NCBI RefSeq assembly: GCF_050033475.1
Contig: NZ_CP188320.1
Coordinates: 124,001-188,000 of the forward strand
Length of the DNA: 64,000 bases
Reading direction: 5' to 3'
DNA from: Cetobacterium sp050033475
GTDB lineage: Bacteria > Fusobacteriota > Fusobacteriia > Fusobacteriales > Fusobacteriaceae
Part shown: in pieces, positions 41,763 to 51,335 of the stretch
Layout of the letters: each line of letters opens with the position of its first letter
Position numbering within the stretch: position 1 is the stretch's first letter
The notes under the pieces: generated by a model
Told to the model about the DNA's origin: nothing
The model's input: the letters and a program-made list of their open reading frames with translations, nothing else
The model's database searches: none
Program-made: the position numbers and the translations under genes

Positions 41763-43274
41763 ATGAAACGGTTAGGGTTATATTTTTTAGCTATTTTAAC
41801 AGGAATTATAACTGGAATAGTGACGATTCCCTACAGATATTTAATTGAAAAGTCCATTTACATAAGAAAAATTATGTTTTCTCATGATCAGACTTTACTT
41901 TTTCATATTGGGGTAATCGGAGTTTTATTTGCCATAGTGGTTTTGATCAATAAATTTATTGAAATTTATCCATTGATTTCAGGAAGTGGAATTCCTCAAG
42001 CAAGGGGACAAACCTATGGAAGATTTAAAATGAAATATCCAGTTAAAGATTTTACTTTAAAATTTATTGGTGGAATTCTTGGAATTTCATCAGGATTCTC
42101 TTTAGGTAGAGAAGGACCTTCAGTACAAGTTGGAGCTTTAATAGGAGAATGGTTATCTAAGGTATTTAATGTAAATAAAATTGGAAGAAAATATTTAATA
42201 ATGAGTGGATCAAGTGCTGGTCTTTCTTCAGCCTTCACGGCTCCCTTAGCTTCAACACTTTTTGTTGCTGAGGAGTTAGAACATTATTTTAATTATAAAT
42301 TAATAATTTTCTCATTTTTAGGAGCCATAACCTCTGGTTATATGGCAGCTTGTGTATTTACTAATAATGATTTTGCTGGAATTCCTAGAGTTTATCCAGC
42401 TAATTATACTATTTGGGGTTGCATAATAGTTTTAGTTATATTTTCAATTTTTATGAGTATAATTGGAAAGTCTTTTACAACATCATTGGTATTTTTTCAA
42501 AAATTATATAGACAGTTACAAATGAATAAATATATTAAATTATTTATTTTAGCAATAACAGTTTATCTTATGGGAACATTTTTCTTAGAGTTAACAGCAG
42601 GTGGGGAAGGATACTTAATTCAAAATCCTGAAGCTATTAATACTTCCTTTGGAGTTTTAGTAAGTGCAATAGTTGTTAAATTATTATTTTCAACTTTATC
42701 CTATGCCAGCGGATTTCCAGGAGGAATATTTTTACCTCTATTGGTTATAGGTGGGCTTTCAGGAAAATTATTTGGTTTAGTTTTAGTTCACATGCATATT
42801 ATTGAACCTATAAATATTGGAATTTTTATTTTACTTGGAATGGCCAGTGCATTCATAGTAGTTGTAAGATCTCCAGTTACAGGAATTATATTGATTTTAG
42901 AAATGACAGGAAATTTTGAAATGCTACCAGTAATGACCATAACAGGTGCGGTAACCTATATCGTAAGTTATTTGATGAATGTAAATCCAATTTATGATAT
43001 TCTTTATGAGGGAATAAAACAAAGAGATAATAATACAGGAACCACAGAGCTTGTTTTTGAAATAGGTTCAGGTTCATATTTTTCTCAACGAAGAGTAAAG
43101 GATATAATTCTTCCAGAGGATTGTAAAATAACTTCCTTAGAAAGAAAAAAAGTTGATTTACAAATAACAGAAGATTTATTAATAGATAATGAAGATATTA
43201 TAGGAATTACAGTAAATAGAGTAGATATAGAAAAATATTATAATGTTTTTAGAACTATGTCCAATGAGACCTAA
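41763..43274 (+). CDS. ClC-family chloride/proton antiporter with C-terminal TrkA-C domain
   Basis: 503 aa. Filter motifs 'GSGIPQARG' (about 76-84), 'GREGPSVQVGALIGEW' (about 114-129, with the gating Glu) and 'GFPGGIFLPLLVIGG', the three anion-site segments of ClC proteins. A C-terminal TrkA-C-like domain ('KDIILPEDCKITSLERKKVDLQITEDLLIDNEDIIGITV', about 440-500) is present. It exchanges Cl- (or F-) for protons across the inner membrane. Confidence 0.88.
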   Translation: MKRLGLYFLAILTGIITGIVTIPYRYLIEKSIYIRKIMFSHDQTLLFHIGVIGVLFAIVVLINKFIEIYPLISGSGIPQARGQTYGRFKMKYPVKDFTLKFIGGILGISSGFSLGREGPSVQVGALIGEWLSKVFNVNKIGRKYLIMSGSSAGLSSAFTAPLASTLFVAEELEHYFNYKLIIFSFLGAITSGYMAACVFTNNDFAGIPRVYPANYTIWGCIIVLVIFSIFMSIIGKSFTTSLVFFQKLYRQLQMNKYIKLFILAITVYLMGTFFLELTAGGEGYLIQNPEAINTSFGVLVSAIVVKLLFSTLSYASGFPGGIFLPLLVIGGLSGKLFGLVLVHMHIIEPINIGIFILLGMASAFIVVVRSPVTGIILILEMTGNFEMLPVMTITGAVTYIVSYLMNVNPIYDILYEGIKQRDNNTGTTELVFEIGSGSYFSQRRVKDIILPEDCKITSLERKKVDLQITEDLLIDNEDIIGITVNRVDIEKYYNVFRTMSNET

Positions 43275-43282
43275 AATATAAA

Positions 43283-43313
43283 AAATAGGGGAGATTTTAA
43301 ATCTCTCCTATTT
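43283..43313. terminator. Bidirectional terminator
   Basis: AAATAGGGGAGAT-(TTTAA)-ATCTCTCCTATTT with one G-U pair; the leftward pncA stop codon falls inside it. Confidence 0.85.
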
Positions 43314-43920
43314 CTTTTATACTTATTATAGAAGCTCCCGCTTTTTTCATTTCTTCTAAGGCTTTTAAAGAGTCCTCAGGATCTATATTAACTCCTCTGC
43401 ATCCTTCTATTACAACATTTACCTTATAACCTAATTCTAAAGCATCTAACACTGTAAATTTAACACAGTAATCTGTTGCCAATCCAATAATATATAATTC
43501 ATCAATTTTATTTGTTTTTAAAATATTATCCAGTTCAGTTTTATTTTTTCTTCCATTGTCAAAAAAACCACTGTAGGAATCAATTTCTTCAATGGTTCCC
43601 TTATAAATTTTATTTTTAATTTCTTTTAAATCCTTATGAAGTTCAGCTCCAAAAGTATTTTCTACACAGTGAACAGGCCACCAGATTTGAGGAATTCCAT
43701 TTAAAGTTCCAAGTTCTCCGATTTTACCATTGGAATTTATTCCAAAACTTTTGTGAGACTTAGGGTGCCAATCTAAAGTTGCAATTATAAAATTATTTTT
43801 CTTTTGGAATTTTTCTATAAGTTCATTGGCCACAGGAATAATTTTTAAACTTTCTTTAACTTCTAAACTTCCACCTTCACAAAAATCATTTTGTATATCA
43901 ACAATTAATAAACCTTTCAA
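43297..43920 (-). CDS. pncA: Nicotinamidase (isochorismatase family)
   Basis: 207 aa. 'LLIVDIQNDFCEGGSL' with catalytic Asp, metal ligands in 'TLDWHPKSHKSF', 'QIWWPVHCVENTFGAEL', catalytic Lys in 'IYKGT', and nucleophile Cys in 'GLATDYCVKFTVLDAL'. All PncA landmarks are present. It deamidates nicotinamide to nicotinate for NAD salvage. Confidence 0.9.
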   Translation of the reverse strand: MKGLLIVDIQNDFCEGGSLEVKESLKIIPVANELIEKFQKKNNFIIATLDWHPKSHKSFGINSNGKIGELGTLNGIPQIWWPVHCVENTFGAELHKDLKEIKNKIYKGTIEEIDSYSGFFDNGRKNKTELDNILKTNKIDELYIIGLATDYCVKFTVLDALELGYKVNVVIEGCRGVNIDPEDSLKALEEMKKAGASIISIKEIGEI

Positions 43921-44051
43921 TTATAAATCCCCCTATGAATTAATTTTTTAAATTATAAATTAAAAAAAAATTTAAATCAATAATAAAATTAAAGGAACAG
44001 AAAGAAAAAAATATATAAATTCATTAATAGTTGTATGTAGGAGGGATATTT

Positions 44052-44354
44052 ATGATAGTTAAAATTTCAAAGGATTTAGAAAATATAATTCCTAAATTTT
44101 TAGAAAAAAGAAAATTTGAAATTGAAGGTATGAAAAATATGGTTTATGAAGGAAACCTTGAGGAAGCAGAAAATATAGCCCATGGTTTAAAGGGAGTTTT
44201 TGGAAGCTATGGCTTTGATGAAATTTATAAATTATGTAATGAAATAGATGAAGATTTGAAAAAAAATAATTCCAATGAAGCCTTAGAAAAAATTTTACAT
44301 TTAATTCAACTTTTCAAAGAAATTAAAATTGAATTTGTAGATGAGGAAGTTTAA
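44052..44354 (+). CDS. Histidine phosphotransfer (Hpt) domain protein
   Basis: 100 aa from ATG 44052 (AGGAGGGATATTT); an upstream in-frame ATG at 44031 has no site. A single Hpt four-helix domain with phosphorylatable His44 in 'EEAENIAHGLKGVFGSYGF', the standard H-x-L-K-G motif. It starts a ten-gene rightward cluster and is 0 nt from the receiver gene, so it probably shuttles phosphate between the hybrid kinase at 48244 and that receiver. Confidence 0.82.
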   Translation: MIVKISKDLENIIPKFLEKRKFEIEGMKNMVYEGNLEEAENIAHGLKGVFGSYGFDEIYKLCNEIDEDLKKNNSNEALEKILHLIQLFKEIKIEFVDEEV

Positions 44355-44894
44355 ATGGAAAATACAGTAGTTTTTATAGATGACCAAGAAGATTTTTTAG
44401 AATTACTTCGTATTAGATTAGATCAGGAACCTTATAATAAAAAATTTTTTACGAATTTTAAAGATCTTACAGATTATATTTCTAATTTTCCTGTGGATGT
44501 TATAGTTTGTGATATTAATATGCCAACCAGTGGCATTGAAGTTTTTAAATTTTTAAAAAAAAATTATCCAAATATAACTAGAATAGCCCTATCAAGTTTA
44601 ACCAACCCTAGAGAATTATTATTGGCAATTAACGAAGGAGAAATTCATAAATATATTCCAAAGCCATGGAAAGTAGATGAAGCTGGGAAAAAAATAATAT
44701 TAGAAGCTATTGATTATTCAAAATTCCAAAATATTCATTGTGATTTTAAAATCCCTATGGATAAAAAAAGTTTAACTTTAGAAGAAATAAATAAATTTTT
44801 TTTAGAAAATAAAATACCTTACATCCTTGGCACAACAGATTCCATTGATTCAATGAAGCTCAATGAAAATTATTATTTAATTCCAAGGAAGTGA
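44355..44894 (+). CDS. Response-regulator receiver protein without DNA-binding domain
   Basis: 179 aa. Receiver domain 1-120 with acidic pocket 'VVFIDDQED', phospho-acceptor D53 in 'VIVCDINMP', Ser in 'RIALSSL' and Lys in 'HKYIPKPW'. The last 50 residues ('DKKSLTLEEINKFFLENKIPYILGTTDSIDSMKLNENYYLIPRK') are not a known output domain that I recognise. The output is therefore probably through protein contact, perhaps with the glycan machinery that follows. Confidence 0.8.
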   Translation: MENTVVFIDDQEDFLELLRIRLDQEPYNKKFFTNFKDLTDYISNFPVDVIVCDINMPTSGIEVFKFLKKNYPNITRIALSSLTNPRELLLAINEGEIHKYIPKPWKVDEAGKKIILEAIDYSKFQNIHCDFKIPMDKKSLTLEEINKFFLENKIPYILGTTDSIDSMKLNENYYLIPRK

Positions 44895-44898
44895 TTAA

Positions 44899-46224
44899 AT
44901 GAGAAAAAAATATCTATTTTTGCTTTTGGCTATATCTTCAATTTATGCCCATGGAGAACAAATATTCCATGGTGAACATTTTACTGGAGTTGAGCATATA
45001 AGTGCTGATATAAAGGGAAATAATTCTGCTAAGACAGGGAATACGTATAATAATTCTTTTATATTAGGAAAAGGTAAATATGACTTTATAAATTATCCTC
45101 AAGATTATGAAGGATTTTTTAAATATGACGTAAGATATTCCGACGATAAAGAGCATGGAGACATTGGATATACAGCTTTAGGTGGTAGATATCAATATAA
45201 TGGTTGGGGAAAGAAAGGTGTTGTTTTAGGTATTAAAGGAGCCTTAGATCATGATAATTTTTATGAAAAACCTAATCCTTATTATAGAAGATATATGATT
45301 GAAGATGATTACTATAGAATTACAGGTCCTATGCAGGATTATGAAAATTTTGGATTTAAATTTTTCGGAGAATTTTTCAAAAAATTGCCCTATGGATTTA
45401 CTGTAGGTCTTTGGAATGATTTAGTTTTTGCTAGAAATAGTAACCAATCCCAAGTAACACTTATAACTAATGAGTATTTTTCAGCTCCAAATAATCCCTA
45501 TGACAATAAAAAATACACTACAATAACAGTGACCCCTAGAATTATTTATGAAACTAAATTTTTTAAGGATGAAGCTGGAAAATTTGTTTTTGAAGCCTAT
45601 ATGGAAAATAGACAATATTATAATAGCAAATTTGAAGTAAATAAAAAATATCAAGATAAGTATTATAAATATATTGTAAATCCTCAATTTGTCTTTAGTA
45701 GAACCCTTGGAAATTGGAATTTTTTCAATTATTCAGCCTTTGAAAATGAAAAATTTCAATATTTAGACTATTGGCAACATGTATTTAAAACCACACCTAA
45801 AATTGAATATAAGAAAGATAAAATAAAATTAGGATTTGCTGGTGGAGGTTATGAATTTAAAGACCAAATAGGAATGACCTTTGATAATGATGAATTTTTT
45901 TCTTATAAAAAGGCTGACCAATATTCAGCTTGGATGATTTCTCCAAAGGCCTATATAGAATATAATATTTATAAAAATTATTCCATAGGAAATGAAATCA
46001 TTTATAGAAAAGGACAATGGAAAACAAAAACAGAAAGACAGGATTTTAATGAACAAAGTTATATATTCTATTGGAAGTATGAAAAACAATTAAAAGATAA
46101 TATATATTTTCTTTTTAAAAATTCCTATGAAATATATAAGACTACTGGAAATCTTCCTAAGGAAAGAATGCTTCCAAGTGAGCATGATATAAGATTTTTA
46201 TCTGGATTTAAAGTTATTTTATAA
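44899..46224 (+). CDS. Outer-membrane beta-barrel protein, function unknown
   Basis: 441 aa. A signal peptide (MRKKYLFLLLAISSIYAHG) is followed by long alternating aromatic strands ('YDFINYPQDYEGFFKYDVRYSD', 'GVVLGIKGALDHDNFYEKP', 'FKFFGEFFKKLPYGFTVGLWND') without cysteines, the pattern of a large beta-barrel. The family was not recognised. It sits between the receiver and a glycosyltransferase in one operon, so it may export or anchor the glycan, or be a porin. Confidence 0.6.
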   Translation: MRKKYLFLLLAISSIYAHGEQIFHGEHFTGVEHISADIKGNNSAKTGNTYNNSFILGKGKYDFINYPQDYEGFFKYDVRYSDDKEHGDIGYTALGGRYQYNGWGKKGVVLGIKGALDHDNFYEKPNPYYRRYMIEDDYYRITGPMQDYENFGFKFFGEFFKKLPYGFTVGLWNDLVFARNSNQSQVTLITNEYFSAPNNPYDNKKYTTITVTPRIIYETKFFKDEAGKFVFEAYMENRQYYNSKFEVNKKYQDKYYKYIVNPQFVFSRTLGNWNFFNYSAFENEKFQYLDYWQHVFKTTPKIEYKKDKIKLGFAGGGYEFKDQIGMTFDNDEFFSYKKADQYSAWMISPKAYIEYNIYKNYSIGNEIIYRKGQWKTKTERQDFNEQSYIFYWKYEKQLKDNIYFLFKNSYEIYKTTGNLPKERMLPSEHDIRFLSGFKVIL

Positions 46225-46242
46225 AAGAAAAGAGGAAATTTT

Positions 46243-47349
46243 ATGACTGATATTTTAATTATATCTGATAATAATGAGCCTTGTTATAAAGAGAATCTCT
46301 TTTTATATAATTATGTTATTTTAAGTAAATCAATGCTTATACCAAAGGATTTTAAAGTTGCAATTATTGATTTAGATGATAAGAAGGAAATTATTGATAT
46401 TTGTAATTCTATTAGACTATTAAATAGCTCCACACCAATAGTAATAATTTCCAATTTCAAAAGGAATTTTGATTATGATATTTTGCTTCACATTAGAGGA
46501 GAAGGAATTATAAGAATATTATTATTTAGTGAAAATAATAAAGATGTTTTTGTAAATACATTGGATAGTTTACTAGATCTCAGTTATTCCCATGATAATT
46601 TCCAAATAAATTTTATAATTCCTATTTATAACGAAGAGCAGAGATTTAAAAATGTAATAAATTTTACAAAAAAAATTACTTATTTTATTGAAAATAATTA
46701 TCCAAAATCAAAAATTATTTTTGTAAATGATGGAAGTAAGGATAAGAGTAAAGTTTTAATTGAAAATTTAATACAAGAAATAAAGACTCAAAGTGATTAT
46801 ATAAGTGATAGAGGATTTTTAGGAGTAAGGACTTTAGAGGAAAATACTAAAAAAGCAGGAACTTATATTGAAGGTTTAAAAATAGCCCAGGGAGATATTA
46901 TTATTATTGTAGATGGAGATGATTCTTTCTATATAGAAGATATTGGAAAAATTATAAATGTTATAAGAGAGGGTTATTTTGACTGTATTTTTGGGACTAA
47001 GGATTTAACAGCTGAGAATAGACCACCTATTAGAAGAGCTTTGAGTTTCTTTAAAAGAATTTTAACAAAGGGACTTTTACCTAAGAATGTATATGATAGT
47101 CAAACTGGTTTAAAAGGTTTAAAGGGAGATGTTGCCAAATATATTCTTCCTCATCTTTCTCAAAAAAGAGAACTTGCAATAGATTTAGAAATGGGATATT
47201 TAGCAAAATATTTTAATTTAAGAGTTTTACAGTTGCCTGTGCAATGTATTGATAGAGAAGGATCTCATATTCAATTGATAAAAGATTCCATATCATACAT
47301 AAAAAATATTATTTCAATCACCTTTACAAAATATGATTTTAGGAGGTGA
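46243..47349 (+). CDS. Receiver-like domain fused to family 2 glycosyltransferase
   Basis: 368 aa. Residues 1-120 look like a degenerate receiver: 'DILIISDNNEP', 'VAIIDLDDKKEI' at the acceptor place, 'STPIVIISNF', but no conserved Lys-Pro. Residues 122-368 are a GT2 domain of the DPM1/GtrB kind: 'FIIPIYNEEQRFKNVINF', 'KIIFVNDGSKDKS', 'DIIIIVDGDDSF', 'DCIFGTKDL', 'DSQTGLKGLKGDV'. GtrB-like enzymes load a sugar on undecaprenyl phosphate. The fused receiver-like part may let the phosphorelay control the enzyme. Stop overlaps the next gene. Confidence 0.75.
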   Translation: MTDILIISDNNEPCYKENLFLYNYVILSKSMLIPKDFKVAIIDLDDKKEIIDICNSIRLLNSSTPIVIISNFKRNFDYDILLHIRGEGIIRILLFSENNKDVFVNTLDSLLDLSYSHDNFQINFIIPIYNEEQRFKNVINFTKKITYFIENNYPKSKIIFVNDGSKDKSKVLIENLIQEIKTQSDYISDRGFLGVRTLEENTKKAGTYIEGLKIAQGDIIIIVDGDDSFYIEDIGKIINVIREGYFDCIFGTKDLTAENRPPIRRALSFFKRILTKGLLPKNVYDSQTGLKGLKGDVAKYILPHLSQKRELAIDLEMGYLAKYFNLRVLQLPVQCIDREGSHIQLIKDSISYIKNIISITFTKYDFRR

Positions 47350-48254
47350 ATTTTATAAAACATATTATTTTGTTATTATGTTCCTTTATAATAGGAGGAT
47401 GTCTTCTTCAAGAGAAAGAAATTTTAATAGGAATTGACAATTATGATACTAGTAATATGTTACTAATGGCGAAGGAAATGGGATATTTAGATAAAAATTT
47501 TAAAATAGTAAGATTTTCAACACGGGATGACAATAATGTATCTTTTTATATAGGAAATGTGGATATAATTTATACCACATTTTTTAATTCAATCTATTAT
47601 TATGGAAAGGGAGAACCTGGAAAAATTTTTTATTTTACAACTATTTCTTTAGTTAAAGATGGATTACTTTTAAGAGAAAACTCCAAGGATCTTTTAGGAA
47701 AGAAAATAGGGGTAGAGATAAATAATCATGAGTATTACAATACCATTATAAAATTAATTCCATCAGAGCAATTAAACTTATTTAAACCTGTATCTCTTAT
47801 GGAAGAGGAAGGAATTCACTTATATTTAAAGGGTGATTTAGATGGAATTTTTCTTCATGAAAAAGAATTGAATGAATTATTAGAGGAGAAAAAAGGATTT
47901 TTATATAATAATCAGGTAATTGAATCTACGAAAATAGAAGTTCTTGTGGCGAAGGAAGAACTATTAAATAAAAAACCAAAGACTTTAATAAAGGTAATAG
48001 ATGCTTGGAATAAAATAGTTTCTTTAAAATCGGAAGATCCAGAATTATATAAAAGTTTATATGAAAAAATAGAAAGAAATTATGGATATTTTGAAAAGGA
48101 TTCCTTAGAAATTGATTATTTGACACAGACCGATAATCAAAATATAAGAAAAAATAATTTAATAATAAATACCTACAAAGATTATTTATCTGAATTAAAT
48201 AAAAATCTAGAATTCTCTACACTCTATCAAGGAGTGATTGAAAATGAAAATTAA
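47346..48254 (+). CDS. NMT1/TauA-like periplasmic sensor lipoprotein
   Basis: Up to 302 aa. Lipoprotein signal 'KHIILLLCSFIIGGC', then a two-lobed binding protein of the NMT1/TauA type ('EILIGIDNYDTSNMLLMAKEMGYLDKNFKIVRFSTRDDNNVSFYIGNVDIIYTT', 'LLGKKIGVEINNHEYYNTII'). There is no transporter nearby; the hybrid kinase follows with overlap, so it probably senses a ligand for that kinase. AGGAGG at 47341-47346 is 8 nt before ATA 47355, which would give 'MKHIILLL'; the GTG at 47346 lies on the ribosome site, and TTG 47370 would shorten the signal. Confidence 0.7.
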   Translation: MNFIKHIILLLCSFIIGGCLLQEKEILIGIDNYDTSNMLLMAKEMGYLDKNFKIVRFSTRDDNNVSFYIGNVDIIYTTFFNSIYYYGKGEPGKIFYFTTISLVKDGLLLRENSKDLLGKKIGVEINNHEYYNTIIKLIPSEQLNLFKPVSLMEEEGIHLYLKGDLDGIFLHEKELNELLEEKKGFLYNNQVIESTKIEVLVAKEELLNKKPKTLIKVIDAWNKIVSLKSEDPELYKSLYEKIERNYGYFEKDSLEIDYLTQTDNQNIRKNNLIINTYKDYLSELNKNLEFSTLYQGVIENEN

Positions 48255-50142
48255 TTCCATATTTTTTAAACTTCCAATGAAAATTATTATAGTTTTTATT
48301 TTCTTATCCTTCAGTAGCTATTTTTTTATAATTAATACCTTAAAAAAAGATTACCATATTAGGACTCTTGAAAGATTAAAATCCTTTTCTATCAATTTAG
48401 AATGGACCTTATATCCTTTATATGAAAATAAAGATTTTTCCACAATACAACGATTAATAGAAAAGCAATCAACTCTTTCCTATGTTGATACCATAGCTCT
48501 TATAAATGAAGACTATTATACAGTTATATCAAATAGTAAAGATTTAATTGGTAGATTTAAAAATAAAGAAATTTTAGAAAGAATTTTTGCAAATTCTTCT
48601 TTAATAGAGGTTGAAATATCTCCCAATTATGATTTCTATACTATAATTTTGCCATTAAATGGTAATGAATTTAAACTTCATAACATTGAAAATAATAGAA
48701 TGGCTTTATATATTAAATTTGATATGACTAGAGAAAATTTTTTACTATATAAAATGCAAGAAATTTCTCTTCTTACAATTGTTATTATGATAATATTTTC
48801 TATTATTTTTAATATTATCATATTAAAAAAGGAAATATTTAATCCATTAATTTCTTTAAAGGAAGGTTTTAAAGAAGTAACCTCTGGAAATTACTCCTAC
48901 TATATTCCCTATCATGGAAAAACCTTTGAATTAAAAGAAATTATAAGAAATTTTAATTCAATGATTCTTAGAATAAAAATAACTACAGAAAAATTAAAAA
49001 TATCTGAACAGAAGGCATTGAATAGTGCTAAGGCTAAATCTGCTTTTTTAGCCAATATGACTCATGAATTAAGAAGTCCTTTGAACTCAATCATGGGTTA
49101 TTGTAATCTTTTATTAGAAGATGAACAAAATTCAGAAAACAAAGCAAAATTAAATAGTATCCTTGGAGCAAGTAATCATTTATTAAGTGTTATAAATGAT
49201 ATTTTAAATTATTCTAAATTAGAATCTAAAAAACAAATTTTAAATATAGATAAATTTAATTTAGAAAGTCTTATAGAAGAAATAAATTCAATATTTTCTA
49301 TTATTTCTATTAATAAAAATTTAACTTTTATAATAAATAAAAAATATTCCAAGGAAATTATTTTAAAAGGTGATTCAATCAAAATAAAAGAAATTATTAT
49401 TAATCTTCTTTCCAATGCCTTTAAATTTACAGAAAAAGGAAGTGTAATTTTAAATTTAGAATTTAATAATAACTTTTTATTTGTTGAAGTTATTGATTCT
49501 GGTATAGGAATTCCCGAAGATAAAAAAGATACTCTTTTTAAACCCTTTGAGCAAATAGAAATGACAAAGACCAAAAATTATGGGGGAACAGGTTTAGGAC
49601 TTTCAATTTCTAGAGAACTAGTGGAATTAATGGGAGGATTTATTGGACTTGAAAGTATTTTAGGAAAAGGAAGTAAGTTTTACTTTAAAATTCCTTTAGA
49701 AGAAACTAAGGGAGATATTTTAAATAAACCATCTATTCCTATGGATAACTTTTTAATTAAGGATATTTCGAATAATAAAATTTTAATTGTAGATGATATT
49801 GAGGATAATCAAATTATAACTAAATTAATGCTAAAAAAATTTAATTTTGACTTTGATTTTGCATCCAATGGATTAGAAGCTCTAGAAAAAATTAAAAATA
49901 ATAGCTATTTATTAGTTTTTTTAGATATCCAAATGCCTATTATGAATGGATTGGAGGTTTTACAAAATTTACAAAATTTTCCCAAACCATATATTTTTGC
50001 CCTAACAGCCTATAGTGGACAAGAAGAATTAAATGAAATTTTATCTGCTGGAGCAAATGACATTATAACAAAACCTCTTAATAAGGAAATTCTTATTAAA
50101 AAAGTTAATACATATTTAGAATCTCTTATAAAGGAGTACTAA
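48244..50142 (+). CDS. Hybrid sensor histidine kinase (HK-REC)
   Basis: 632 aa from ATG 48244 (AAGGAGTGATTGAAA). TM1 about 11-31, a periplasmic sensor about 32-173, TM2 about 176-197, HAMP, HisKA with His274 ('AFLANMTHELRSPLNSIMGY'), HATPase ('DSIKIKEIIINLLSNAFKFTEKG', 'DSGIGIPEDKKDTLFKPFEQ', 'GGTGLGLSISRELVELMGG') and a C-terminal receiver with D561 ('LVFLDIQMPIMNGLEVL'). The needed phospho-relay partners, Hpt and receiver, are in the same operon. Confidence 0.9.
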   Translation: MKINSIFFKLPMKIIIVFIFLSFSSYFFIINTLKKDYHIRTLERLKSFSINLEWTLYPLYENKDFSTIQRLIEKQSTLSYVDTIALINEDYYTVISNSKDLIGRFKNKEILERIFANSSLIEVEISPNYDFYTIILPLNGNEFKLHNIENNRMALYIKFDMTRENFLLYKMQEISLLTIVIMIIFSIIFNIIILKKEIFNPLISLKEGFKEVTSGNYSYYIPYHGKTFELKEIIRNFNSMILRIKITTEKLKISEQKALNSAKAKSAFLANMTHELRSPLNSIMGYCNLLLEDEQNSENKAKLNSILGASNHLLSVINDILNYSKLESKKQILNIDKFNLESLIEEINSIFSIISINKNLTFIINKKYSKEIILKGDSIKIKEIIINLLSNAFKFTEKGSVILNLEFNNNFLFVEVIDSGIGIPEDKKDTLFKPFEQIEMTKTKNYGGTGLGLSISRELVELMGGFIGLESILGKGSKFYFKIPLEETKGDILNKPSIPMDNFLIKDISNNKILIVDDIEDNQIITKLMLKKFNFDFDFASNGLEALEKIKNNSYLLVFLDIQMPIMNGLEVLQNLQNFPKPYIFALTAYSGQEELNEILSAGANDIITKPLNKEILIKKVNTYLESLIKEY

Positions 50143-50144
50143 TT

Positions 50145-51335
50145 ATGAATTTTATTCTATTAAAAAAATATCAGAAAAATATTTATCCTATTTTTGATTT
50201 AGGATTAAATGGCATAAATTATTTTACTCATATTATTTGTAGTTGGTTTTTAAGTGAAAGTTCCTATGGAAATTTAAATGCACTTTTAAGTTTTCTTTCT
50301 ATTTTATTTGTAAGTGGAGTTTCTCTTCAATTTTTAACGGCAAAAGAAGTTGCCAAAAATGAAATTTTAAATTTTACAATTATAAAGTTAGCTATAAAAT
50401 ATTTAATTTTTATAATTTTTATTTATTTCTTATTCTCAATGAAATTAAAATTATTTCTTCATAGTAATTATTTTAGTCTGACTATTTTAATTTTTATATT
50501 TATTTTCAATACTTTTCTTTGTATTTTTCGAGGTATATTTCAAGGAAAAGAGGAGTTTTTATATTTAAATATTAGTTTTTATATTGAAATTTTAAGTAAA
50601 TTTATTTTGCTAATAATATTTTTTCAGGTTTTTAAATCTGAAATAGCAGTTCTATTTGCTATTTTATTAGGAATGATTTTTAGTTTTCTTCAAGGTTTTT
50701 TTTATGGATTTAAAAGAATTAATAAAAATTTCAGTAGATATAATTACCTGAAGGAATTTTCATATATTTTTATATCTAATTTTTTTATTTATTATTTTAC
50801 TTCAGTAGATATGATCTTAGTAAATTATAAGTTAAATATTGAATCAGGTATTTATGCAGTTGTTTTAAGATATAGCCAACTTATTTTATTCATTTCCTTT
50901 AGCGTTATTACAACCTTTGTTCCTACTCTTAGTAAATATTCTAGCTCAATTGAAATTCTAAAAAGCAAAATAAAAAAATATTTATTAATTTTATTATCTG
51001 TTCACAGTATTTTACTAATTTTATATATTTTTATTTTACCCTTTACCATTAAATATTTATTTGGTATGAAGTACATTCAAGCAGAAAAATATTTATATTT
51101 AGGAGCAATTGCCTATGTTTTGTTAGCTAATTGTTTCTATTTAGTAAATGTAAATATAATATTAAAAAGAAAGTTGTATTTATATTTATTATCTTTTTTT
51201 TCAATTATCTATATAATAATTTTTTATTTATTTATAAATAATATTTTACAGGTTTTTTTACTCAGCATTATAACTTATTTATTTCTATTTATTTCATTAA
51301 CTATTACATTAATTTATGAGGGGGAAAGTTTATGA
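50145..51335 (+). CDS. Flippase of the polysaccharide-export (MATE/Wzx-like) superfamily
   Basis: 396 aa with about 12 hydrophobic segments and few charges. 'LCIFRGIFQGKEEFLYLN', 'YFTSVDMILVNYKLNIESGIYAVVLRYSQLILFISFSVITTFVPTLSK' and 'LLYLGAIAYVLLANCFYLVNVNIILKRK' follow the Wzx/flippase pattern. It probably moves lipid-linked sugars across the inner membrane for the glycosyltransferases in the same operon. Ends with a 4-nt overlap (ATGA). Confidence 0.78.
   Translation: MNFILLKKYQKNIYPIFDLGLNGINYFTHIICSWFLSESSYGNLNALLSFLSILFVSGVSLQFLTAKEVAKNEILNFTIIKLAIKYLIFIIFIYFLFSMKLKLFLHSNYFSLTILIFIFIFNTFLCIFRGIFQGKEEFLYLNISFYIEILSKFILLIIFFQVFKSEIAVLFAILLGMIFSFLQGFFYGFKRINKNFSRYNYLKEFSYIFISNFFIYYFTSVDMILVNYKLNIESGIYAVVLRYSQLILFISFSVITTFVPTLSKYSSSIEILKSKIKKYLLILLSVHSILLILYIFILPFTIKYLFGMKYIQAEKYLYLGAIAYVLLANCFYLVNVNIILKRKLYLYLLSFFSIIYIIIFYLFINNILQVFLLSIITYLFLFISLTITLIYEGESL

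Noticed and set aside
49209..49574. 121-codon minus-strand ORF inside the hybrid kinase
   Set aside because: Shadow of the kinase coding strand; no ribosome site or recognisable motif.
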